DNA of 64,000 bases from Trachythela sp. YZ-2020 (lineage: Eukaryota > Cnidaria > Anthozoa > Malacalcyonacea > Clavulariidae). The DNA lies in assembly GCA_016169945.1 (NCBI GenBank), contig JADLSH010000145.1:3843501-3907500 (forward strand), given 5' to 3'. Shown here one piece after another: positions 1-11,400 of the stretch. The translations under genes and the position numbers were made by a program. Position 1 is the first letter of the stretch; every line of letters begins with the position of its first letter. Under the pieces are notes generated by a model. The model saw nothing but the letters and a program-made list of their open reading frames with translations, was not told where the DNA came from and made no database searches.

Positions 1-391
1 TGTTTAGAAATAGAAACAATTATCGAAATTTTTTAATATGAAAAACTTCATTTGTACTTTTTACTTTTCCCAGATGGCTGCATTATTAAACATAGACGGA
101 TTTTCATATTTATTACTAGGACGCCAGAAATTTTAGGGGGTGAGCTGGTGAGGTAACACAAGGCGTCACCAAACGTTGTGCTGCAGGGCTCAGCCTCCAG
201 TGGGGTCCAGGGGTGGAGCCGCTGGTGGGAGGCTAGAAAGCAAAGCACCCCGGGAAATTTTGAAAAAAATCAAGGTTTCTAGAGCAGATCAGAAGGCATT
301 CGAAGCAAAAAACTAAGGTTTTTGAAGTTGTCAAGTCAATTAATTTGGCAGGTCCTGTAAACCCCCATAGGGTTCTATAGGGTTGCATGTT

Positions 392-680
392 GGACTATTT
401 ATTATGGCGAAAATTGGGGGTGGTTGAAATTTTTTTAGGGGGTGAACGTTTCGTTTGGGTGGGGGGGGTGAAAACAAATATTTGGGGGTTGCACCCACCC
501 GCACCCACAGGCTTTGTGCGATTTTACTATGGTCCTTAAAAATTATTTAAAAATCAGGTAGGCCCACCCCCTTTCCTTAGGTATAATTACCCTGGCCCAC
601 CCCCAAAAACCATTTTTAAAACTTTGGCCCACCCCCCAAATCCACCGGCCCACCCCCCCTCATAAATAATGAACGGTCCC
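392..680. repeat. G/C-run-rich MITE-like element
   Basis: The left end GGACTATTTATTATGG resembles the reverse complement of the right end, GGACCGTTCATTATTTATG. Between them lie long runs of G (left half) and C (right half). The shape suggests a degraded terminal-inverted-repeat element. No target duplication was recognised. Apart from this element, nothing gene-like is visible in 1-1000. Confidence 0.35.
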
Positions 681-1005
681 TAAGTTCAATTTTCGCGTTA
701 AATTGAAAGCTCACGAGCATCACATCTCTTAACATACTCAACGGAATTGTTACGGCAAAATATACTCCAACTATAATAGTCCTTGTGTCACAGCGAGAAT
801 GAAAACAATCTGCTCTTTAAACACTTCAAAAAATGTTACAAAAAATTTCTATAATTTCTAACCGTGATTTGATAAATATTGTGTCGGTTATAAGGCTATT
901 ATGTTTTTGACGTGAGAGTTATCAGACTATGTTTACAAACGCGCGATGGTGTAATTGAATTAATTATATTTGATAGATTTGACATTTGTTAAACCAACGC
1001 ATTTT

Positions 1006-1110
1006 GCTAGCCTCCTCCGCAAGCATGAAGCATCTCTTTTGATATTGTTAATATTGAGTTACCTAACTCAATATTAACAATATCAAGAGATGCCTGCGGA
1101 GGAGGCTAGC
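1006..1110. repeat. 105-bp near-perfect palindrome
   Basis: The left arm starts GCTAGCCTCCTCCGC and the right arm ends GCGGAGGAGGCTAGC. The arms pair almost throughout (AATATTGAGTT / AACTCAATATT) around a four-base centre. It is a fold-back element or a tiny MITE with no coding capacity. Confidence 0.7.
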
Positions 1111-1624
1111 ATTTTTCTATGCTAATCGTGCAGGCTATTGGTGCGACGTGGCTTTGTGAAAAGGCTGGGAAAATGACACTACAGGGGCACACTTTATAAG
1201 ATTGCGAGGGCATATTTCTTAATTAAATATACTGGGGGCCGTTTGAATCTGACAATGAAATCTTATTCCAATCCAGTAACGTATAAATAGCATCAAAGAG
1301 TTTTTTGCGAAAAAGAAGTTTAGTAAAGTACAGCAGGCCTACTCTTGATACTGAAATTATTTCTTCTTAAAATAATCATTATTGTTTTGTTTTGTGGAAA
1401 CAATACGTATATTTATTTGGGAAAATTCCAGGCAAAGATTTCTTCTTAATATGAGCACCTATAGCTTTTTCACGGTAGTCAGGTTATTTTTAAATCTGTT
1501 TATATCCCAGTCAATAAATGTGTAACTTGCCTGTTTCATAACTGAACATAAATCACCAAACAAAACAACAGCCGGCTTGACATTGTTACCTAGCTCTTCG
1601 GGAGATATATCAACCTAATAAGAT

Positions 1625-1786
1625 AAATAGAGGATATTACACGGCGGCGCGAAGATATGAATTTTATCTTCGAGTGGTGAAAATGTTTTACGAATGAGCG
1701 CAGCGAATGAGTAAAATATTGTTTTCAATACGAGAAGATAAAATTCATATCTTCAAGCCACCGTGTAATGTTCTTTTTATTATATA
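1625..1786. mobile_element. Fold-back MITE, copy 1
   Basis: Its inverted arms contain ATTACACGGCGG, GAAGATATGAATTTTATCTT and the matching reverse complement ending CCACCGTGTAAT. The middle contains a short internal inverted pair (TTTTACGAATGAGCGCAGCG / GAATGAGTAAAATATTG). A second copy lies at 49262-49432 in the opposite orientation; even the short outer ends (AGAGGATATTACAC, and the complement of ATAAAAAGAACATTACAC) are swapped between the two. It is non-coding. Confidence 0.75.
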
Positions 1787-2402
1787 GTCATCGTGACAAC
1801 TTCAAAACACAAAGACATTGGCGGGAAATTATCACTGATCGATATCCTCACTAGTGAAGATATGGAAAATATGTCACGGCATATTTTCCATATCTTACTG
1901 TCTACTATATAATAAATTGTTATTATGGAAAAATCCACCAATAAACCTAATTTTTGATGTAGATCAGCCGTGTACGTGGTCCCTCGTGCGTGACTGTCCC
2001 TGTCATAGGAACTGTACATAAACTTTGTTATTATTTATTCCATGGGGAGTGCCCTGCATGGGACTTCGTGTCCCGTTCGCACCACTGATCTGAAAATATA
2101 GTACCGTTTGGGTTATCTTGTTTTATACTTGTGTATGTTCGTCTTATTATTTGTTGTCATATAGATATTGTAAATATACTAGTTAACCCAATAAAGTTCT
2201 ATAAAAAAAAAATAATGTTCTATGACTATATTCAGGGGGACACAAGTAACGAGAAAATTATAGAAATATTGAATATACATTATAATCGAGTTACTCTCAT
2301 TTATTGTAATTAATACTATTCATGCGTGTTCATCATCGTTTCACGCCCAAACTGATGTCATAAAAAAACTTTCTCAATACAGAAACCCTAGATTAATCTA
2401 AC

Positions 2403-5400
2403 CTGAATAAGTTTGACTTGAGAATTAAATCTTGGTGGAAGACCAAAATGAAGAATCCAGTTTAATCTTGCTCCAAGTAATAATATAACATCAGCTTTTA
2501 GTAAAGCTCTAGAAGGTAAAGAATATTCTATGATCTGTGAAGTTCTTATAATTTATCTTCCATAAAGATGGACATGACTAGAACGTTCGGTCTTCATTGT
2601 CAAGTATGTGGAAACACAATACAGTAGAAGCCCGCTAATCGCTATGTCAAACTCGCTTATCTCGAACTCCCAGCTATCTCGAACTTAAACCCATTGCTCC
2701 CCTTGACCGAATTTACCTGGTTCTCTCGAACTTTAATGATTTCTGTTCCTGTTTATATTAGGGAATACATGCCGTAGTATGCACGTATTTGTCATTTGAT
2801 TTTGCAGCGTAAGCATGCACGTAAAACGGACTATAATAGAGAATGCACTCTTTCAGTTTAAGATATTTACAGAATACAGCACAATTGATGAATAAACTAC
2901 ATTGACAGTGTTTATCGTATATTTCGCAAATTACAGTCGTATCAATGCATGGGTCATTGGATCAGCCACGCGTTAATATAATTTATTTTAATAATTATAA
3001 TAATTATCTTTTTGTAATTTGACAATGATTCGCTATCTCGAACGTTTTGTTCAGTTTCCCTTTGCTGTTCGAGATAACTGGGTTCTACTGTAAATCAACC
3101 CAATCTTGTCCCCTGAGGCTCGGGGAACGAGATTAATTGTAAATCAACCGTACTGTAATAATTATCAACCTCGTACCAAATGTATTTCCGTATGAGATAT
3201 AATACTCTGGTTATTTGTGGTCATGTGACTCCCCAAGGGCAAGGGGAACGGGGGCAAAGGGTATGTTTTGTGGCTCCGAGACCACGTAAATATCACGACT
3301 TCTGGACAGCCACTCATCAGACTCACGGGCCGGCTTTTTGTGCAATGAAGGAGCAAAAGCGATCTTTGAAACTTGATAACTGTACATGTTGCCTGCGAAC
3401 AGTTTCAGCCTGCGAACAGTACCAGTACATATAGCCTGCAAACCACTGCGAACAGTATTTAAAAATAGGTACGCTAAGCGTACATGTATCTGCTCATGGT
3501 GATTCAACAATTTCGCAATTACGGGCGCCATTTAGCAAAGTGCCAAAGAGGGCAAACGCAATAAAGCAACAATGAACAATAGCATGTCTCTAGGCAAGTA
3601 TTCCCAAACTTGCTCTTCCACAGCTCACCCAAGTCACCGCACAAAACGCAATTTTCTTGAAATTTCTAAGGGTCTATTGAAACACAAACAAACATTTTAA
3701 TGCTAGTTTAAGTCTCTTAAACGTTATATATGTTTATATTTTCAATATAAAAAGCAGTGCACATGCGATTTCCAACTTGCTTGGCCGGGACAACTCAGCT
3801 GAAAATGCGATTACATGGACAGAAAGTACAATTTTCAACTCGGCTAAGTGAGTTGACCAACAAGCGACAACCGCGGTCCCGGCTAGGTGAGTTGGCCCGG
3901 CTGCGATATAATCGCAATATTGTTTTTACCTGTATCTACTATAAAATGAATTAGAATTCAAGGGTCAGCTGTCACATATTCTTGATAATTATTACACTGT
4001 AAACGAGTCAAGTTTTTACAAGAAAACCGAAGAGCTTAGTTCTCCCTACGTCTTGCAATATTTTAAGATGATCCTATAGCTCCCAATTATTATACTTCGA
4101 TTTGACCCAAACGCTTGAACAGACTCGATATAAGTATTCTGCGAGACGCATTCCTCACGACAACAGTGCAATACGCAAGGCATTTAATCGCGCGCACGGC
4201 GCACGTATTGGTCAAACGTTGGCAGACCCATTCAAATGAGTAACAAATATATATATATATATATATATAGGATAGTTATGAGTAACAAAATTTAAACTCT
4301 ATAGGTTTTAGGCCAATATGCTACTTGCTAGTTCTTATCTTGCCTCCTGACTCAAATGTTATTGATATTCAGCAGGTCAGGTCAAGTTTGCTATGTTCAA
4401 AATAGTATAGAACATAAAGATGCTGTTGATTTGATGCATAATTTTCATCGTAAAATTCAAACTTTCTCATGTTTACAAACAATGCTCGCCCTTCAATAAT
4501 AAAAATAAGTAAATAAATATAACCACTAAATGTGGAATTGATGCTCGCCTTTCAGTAGCTAATCAAATAAGTAAACAGATATAACCACTAAATGTGGAAT
4601 TGGTCACAAAGTTTAAAGGTGATGTAAAGTCCGGATGCAACGTCCGTTTGTTTGCATTTTAAACACGCTATATTTAAAAAAATATGATGTGTTCTGGTTC
4701 GCTATGCTTTAAATAAATACAAATTAGAGTTTCTGATTTAGAAGATGTCGAATTTTAGTCGAAACAACGCGAAATTTGGGCATTGTTTACATCGCGGGAC
4801 CCTCCATAGCACATGCGCAGAATGGACTTTACATGGTCTTTAAAATATTAGCTAGTATTCATGGTAGTTAAGTTTACTTTAGTATTGAAAACCTATGTAT
4901 ACAAACAAGATGCTATTTACAATTACACAATGTTTTATTTTAATATGTTGTAGTATTTCTTATATACCTTTCTTATATACATTAATGACTTAATCTTCGA
5001 CAGTTTGACTATTTAACTGTTTAGCTTCTCCTTCAGAAATAGAACAACTGCATTTGAATTGGCCACATATTTTAAAGCATTCGTTCTAGTCGATATTTTC
5101 GTATTGAAAACCTTCGCATTTCCACGTTTTTATAAGAATTAACGACGTTTTGTCAATATATTTTTACATTTCAAAACATATGCGCCATGTTGAATTTAAG
5201 ATCTAGCCTGCGAACAGGCAAAATGCATTACGTCACTGTTGGTTGTAAGTCGATTGCTGATTGGCTAACGTTGCCTATTTTATGTAAGCTCGTCGCTGAA
5301 TGGCTAAAAGCTAACACACATAAACATTAACGACATTAACGTTAACGACATTAACATTAAGTCATTAACAAGTCCATAGCCATTATATCTGCTACGCAAA

Positions 5401-8400
5401 TACAAAAATGTATTTATTTTCAACTATAAAAGTCCCCGGATAGATAGGGGACCAAAAAAATTGTTTTTATTAAAGTCAACAGGAGAAAAAACCAGTCGAA
5501 AGACCGGGTGATTCTTGCCAAGTTGGATCTTGTTTATATTTAATGAAATCCGTTTCGATGATTGTGGGGAAGTTTAAGCGGAACACAATGCATGCGCGCG
5601 CACGTTTTTATCATAGTACAAGTTTGTAAATAATGTGTTAAATTAAAGAGACTGCAAAAAGTGCCAGTATGTACTCCAGGACTTACAACCCCGCATATAA
5701 GCCCCCCCCCCAAATATTGGCGCATGTGCTTATATCCGGATATACGTACATGCGCCTTTAAGTTATCAAATCTGAGTGTACGAGATTGTTCAACAAACAA
5801 CGAAAATAAGCACACAAGGATGAGTTTAACGAGTAATTATAGTTCTAGCTTACGTATAAAAATATCACTGGCATACGTTATTGTTCGTTTATATTCTTGT
5901 ATTGCTATGATTTATTATGATATCGATTTGTCGGGCCGATTTTAGATGCACGATACTGATATTTGAAAAATACGTGGCAAACGTCATCATGACGATACCA
6001 TCAACTCAAAACATTCGTCATTAATATTCAGGAAACATAAAATCGGCCCGACAAATCGCAGCGTGTAAACGTACCTTTATAGGCACATGCGCTTATATGG
6101 GGGGGGGGGGGGGGATAGGGTACTACCCTTAGTTACTTCTCGCATACGTACCCTGGGTTACGATGTTCATTCTCTATTAGTGTTATGCCTGTTATATACC
6201 TTGATATACAGCTCAGACGCGATTTATCACTATATATATTGGTCACCGTTTTGTGGTGATTGTTACGTGAACTACGTCATTAACTTTACGACCAGTAAAG
6301 ATGATGTCAGAAGGAGGCTTTCGTGTGGGACCTTTGTTTGCAGTATATATAGAGTGGGGGGGGGGACAGGGAGGCGGGAACCCGGGAGAATAAGGGCGGG
6401 AGGTGGGCGGGAATCGGGAGGAGCGGTGGTGATTGACCTTTGTTTGCAGTATATATAGAAAGGAATTAATACCAATTATAGTCTAGAGGTAACACCTAAC
6501 ATAATGTTACCTTGATCTTGCGGCTGCTACACACAGCGGATGTTGATCTGAAATGACGCCTTTCCCCATGGGCGTAGGTAGAAATGGCAATCGAAATTTC
6601 TCCACGAACTTACATATTTCTTTTTCCGCACGACCATATCCTGCGCCTGAGTAGTAAGAGTAAAGAATTTTGGAATATAAATAATACACCGTTCCCACAC
6701 ATAAGTGCACGAACTTAACGCTTGTCTTAAAGGACGCGCCGTGTTTCAATTCTAAATTTGAAAAACTTGTTTCATATTAATCTTTAATACACTGCAGAAG
6801 TCAACGAAAAATTCGTTGTCTCGAGCGGGATTCGAACTCGCGTTTTCGGGTCTATACATGGCTATATTTATAACCAGCGTAACGAGTAAATGTTGTATAC
6901 GCAGTATGACCCCCATACGCAGTATGACCGCATACGCTGTTTGACCCCATCGCAGTAAGACCCCATACGCAGTTTGACCCCATCGCAGTATGACCCCATA
7001 CGGAGTTTGACCTCATACGCAGTATGACCCCATACGCAGTTTTCTACACATATTGCGACAACTACAAGATAACGACTATAACTCTAACAATTCATCCTAC
7101 AACAGCTAAATCATTAGTAAGATATGCGGTTATATTTATAATACATTTGAAAGGAAGAAAATAGCTAAAATGCTAATGCTGACCAATGTTTCTACGCTTG
7201 TGGCTATAGGAAGAACATTCCTTATTTTATATTTAGACCAACTATGGGAAACGATCAAAGCCAGAGGAAGAACAAGTCAAAGGAAGAACATGTCAAAGTC
7301 AATGCCTTAGCCTGCGGTGCAGACGCACATTCCCGCAATGTTGTAATACTTAGGCATTGCTACAAATTTGCCCTTGAAAAATAATAGCTATAGTCGTATC
7401 TAGATTATATATTACTCTTGCTACATATTATAATTATGCTTTGTAAACTATCAATTTGTCTCGTGCATGATATAACTTCACACTTTATTTGAACACGGTA
7501 AAATATGTACGTTTGAAAGATATTGACATTATAAACCATTACTCTCTATATATACAATAGCTTTTGTAAACTGGGCTCAGTGGCTCAGTAGTCAGTTTTT
7601 GGTAATTCGCGCACGAATATATTTCTCTTTGATCTTGACACCAATCACAACCCTATCCTCAACCCCATTGTGCATTCCCATACGATCTCAACTTAGCGCG
7701 CTCTAAACTCAATCTAAACGCAATCTTAATACATACTCAAAACACTATAAAACACAACTAACACATTCAAACACATTTTATTAAAATACAAAAAACATTT
7801 TTTACTTATTCTATTTTACAAAACTAGGAAAGTACATAGTTTAATTCACATGGGTCAAATTCCATTGCGTTACCGGCGTGAGAGAAGAAATGAGCACGAA
7901 CGAATATCAGATCTGATGTCCAAAATCGAACTCTTGCTCACACCTGGGAAATTGCTGTCCTGTTATAGAACAAGATCTTTGCAAGCGCAAACTTTCTTAC
8001 CGAACGCTGTGTCCAATTAATGTGGGTAAAATTAAGATTTTTTATAACCTATTTGGAATATCTCATTTTCCCTACCAATAAAGAAACATCTATAAAGCGA
8101 GTTTCGCAAATGAATTATTGGCCAGGTGAGGAGGCCAGGTGCTTAATCAAACATTTAAAATCTGTGACATACTGTCGGGGTTACCTAATTGGCTTTGATA
8201 CCCGCGAAATTATAACTTCTCCCCATTTCAAGACAATAAGCTTTTCTATATTAATTATCGGTTGTATTGTGATTCCGCGTCAGTCGTTATTCTGTTGCAA
8301 TTTTCCGGTGCCATTTTTACCGATGCCATTTTCCCCTAAATTCAAAATATAAGATTGCCGCGCATTGACGTTGTTTTGAAGATCAATGGCGCGATTCTTT

Positions 8401-11400
8401 AGCGCTTGATTTAATTTTGGGTTTCTAATGCGATTATTCGCTCTTGAAATTATGTGTTAGTTTCTTTCCTTCTTTACGGTTTCTTTCTTCATATCGTTTA
8501 TCTCAGCGTAAACGAATTCAAGAGAACTTTTAACCTGCTTAACATCTTCTTCAATGTAGATTTCATGCGGTCTTCAATGCCTTCGAGCTTGTCAATATTT
8601 CTCATTTGGGTCATTATGGTTAAATTCGTATTTGTTTCTTGTTTCTCCTCATCGATGTCAACTGCTATGTTCGAAGGGCATTGACATGTTGCGTCGTGTA
8701 AAGCCATATGTTTCAACTGAAACTCTTAAACATCTTTATCAAGCTTTAGTTCAACCATACTTTGATTACTGCTCAATGATTTGGGGTAACTGTGGCGAAT
8801 CTTTAAGAGGCAAGCTACAGAAACTTCAAAACCGAGCTGCAAGAGTTATTACTGGCGACTCATACGAAATACGCTCTATAGATATTTTAAAGAAACTAGA
8901 TTGGAAAACGCTAGGTGAAAGAAGGAAGGAGCAACAACTAAAATATGTATCAAAAGCACTTACATGCCAATGTCCTGAGAACATTTCGGACATGTTTAAA
9001 TTATCCAATTCTGATCGATATGAATTAAGAAGTAATAAAAATAAGCTGATGTTGTCGAAGCCAAAAACAAATTCAATGAAACGAACTTTCGGTTATGCTG
9101 CTGCTAAAGTATGGAATGAAAGAAATAAAAACTCTTGAATGATTTTTATCTTATTTGGGTGGGGTTAGAGTGAGAATAATAAAACTTTGAATATCTTTCT
9201 TATATTATATGGGTGGTTTGGAGAGGGTGGGTGGGAATTTCTTATACTGTCTGTAACTACACGGCCTAATGAAAAGCAACGAAAACCTTGTAAATATTTG
9301 ATAGTTGATTAGCTACCGTGTTAAAATATGTTTTTAATAATAAAATAAAAAATAATAAATATGTTGTTAGGTTTTTTATTCTTACCTCGATCTGTCTTAA
9401 TGAGTGTACTGTTCTATTGCCTGAATTATTTAAAGTTGCGCATTGTGCTTTGAAGCGTGTTTACTTGTCGCCATTTTATCAATTTGATTTAAAATTGCGC
9501 GTTTTGTGTGTGAGGGTGATTCGTTTCCTAAGTGTTCAAGGAGCATTTATGTGAAAAATGTCATTCAATGTTCACTATATCTTTACAGCGATCGGCTATT
9601 GTAAGTCCAATCTATGCCACTCCAATGCTATTTGTGTCAGCCATTCTGATTCCTTCTAGTGTACGTGAAGGTATATCCTGAGCCAGTAAACTGGTTATAC
9701 TGGTTGTCTGGTTCAGGACTGGAATGTACAGGTACTAATAGAAAACGTTTACTGTAGACCAGGTATAGATGTTTACTGTAGAACAGGTAAAACAAATTTC
9801 GTTATATTGTTACAGAGATCGACCATTGCAAGTCCAATCCATCACACAAGAACCATTGGAGTGGCATGGATTATCCATGCCACTCCAAGTCTCCAATGCT
9901 TCTTGTGTCAGCCACTCTGATTCCTTCTCGTGTACGTGCAACAATACTGAAATGCCAAAACATCTACGAGTATCGCGATCAATAACACCGCCACGTCAGC
10001 ATGGATGCGAAGGCCAAGGGAATACAACAGAAAGTCATTATATTGTATGCGCTCCAGAGCTGCTGCTACTGAATCAATATTAGTTTAGATTGGAAGATTG
10101 GAATATGCCCGGCGAAGATGTATTGAGAAAAGCTGGATGGCGAACACTCGAAAGCACATACAAGTATAGATTACTATGCCTTGCGCATAAGTGCTATTAT
10201 GATCAGGTTTGTGAGGCTATGATTCAGAAGGCAGAAAGATATGAAATACGTCTATGGAATAAATTCAGGTTAATTGTTACAAGACCAGAAACTAATCTAT
10301 ATTTCTGAAGTCAGCAAGTTATAGATTAACTATTGCATGCAAGTGATGGAACTGTCTGCCGGCGGACATTACAAGACAAGGGAAGCTTCTTTTAGAAGGA
10401 AATTGAAGGATTTCAATCTGGAAACAATCAATAGATTTTGACACGCCTTATACAAATAAGAACACGAACTATGCGTATTTTAAATAAATTACATAGTTTA
10501 ATATTTCGAATGAACGGTTCAGATTTAGCGGCGGACCATTTGATTTTTGATGCGAGGGTGGGTAGAATTCCACAATAAATATCGAGCAAGCACTTCAACT
10601 TAAAAAAATAATATCGAGCAAGGACAAACGGCAATAAAAAAAGATCGAACAAACCTTTCCAGAAGACTGAATGATTATTTAGTAACTAATACTCTGAACC
10701 AGTGTACACAATTTTGAATGTATACTATCTGGGCTCAGTCGATCAGAGTGGTCTCAGAATGCACGAAATACCATTTGAGAAGCCTCAGATTTTCAAAACT
10801 TTCCGGGGGAGCATTCTACCAGACCCCCCTAGAAATTTTATGCCACGGGCTAAATTTTAGCGGCCTAAATTTTAGATGTAACAAAGTTACATCTCATCAC
10901 AGGGATTTCATATAATATATACATTTAGTAAAATTACATAGGTGATTATTGAAAATTCTCAACGCTGATTGGTTGCGCTACCTCGGATTAATACGCGATA
11001 ATCACCTAAAGCGTTTTTAAGCGGATTTTATCGTAAATATTCAATTAAAATATTTTGAAATGTGCATTTTTTATTTTTTTCCAAATAATCACCTATGTAA
11101 TTTTACTAAAACAATTATTCGCCTCAGGCTCGGTGAATATCGGTGAATAAAAACCTCGACTTCGTCTCGGTTTTTATTCACCGATATTCACCTCGCCTTC
11201 GGCGAATAATTGTTAAATACTTTATATGCATGTGCACACAAAAAAATATCGTGCGAGAGCCTTGAACAACAAAAAATATCGAACATCCTCAGGAGGTGAA
11301 GAAACAATATCGGGCTCAATGAAAATCTACCCGCCCCCGCATCAAAAATCAAATGGTCCGCCCCTTTATAGATAAGTTTTAGATAAATAGGAATTTAATT

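Larger units (their letters stand above)
10530..11362. mobile_element. 833-bp TIR element with ATATCGAGCA subterminal repeats
   Basis: The left end GGCGGACCATTTGATTTTTG matches the complement of the right end, CAAAAATCAAATGGTCCGCC. Just inside both ends are several copies of AAATATCGAGCA or close variants, typical of transposase-binding subterminal repeats. It contains no transposase. Two further palindromic elements are nested inside (10924-11110, 11111-11213). A related element is at 37198-37934. Confidence 0.7.

Noticed and set aside
3211..3531. Open frames on both strands around 3180-3530
   Set aside because: They overlap each other, show no domain or splice logic, and sit in a HACL1 intron. 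They are chance ORFs.
6087..6458. 123-codon plus-strand ORF
   Set aside because: It is built from G-runs and direct repeats of a low-complexity block, with no family resemblance.
6897..7042. CRISPR-like array
   Set aside because: Units are about 17 bp, contiguous and without unique spacers, in an animal gene intron. It is a minisatellite.
8020..8352. 110-codon plus-strand ORF
   Set aside because: There is no recognisable domain and it is partly antisense to the LINE ORF1-like remnant.
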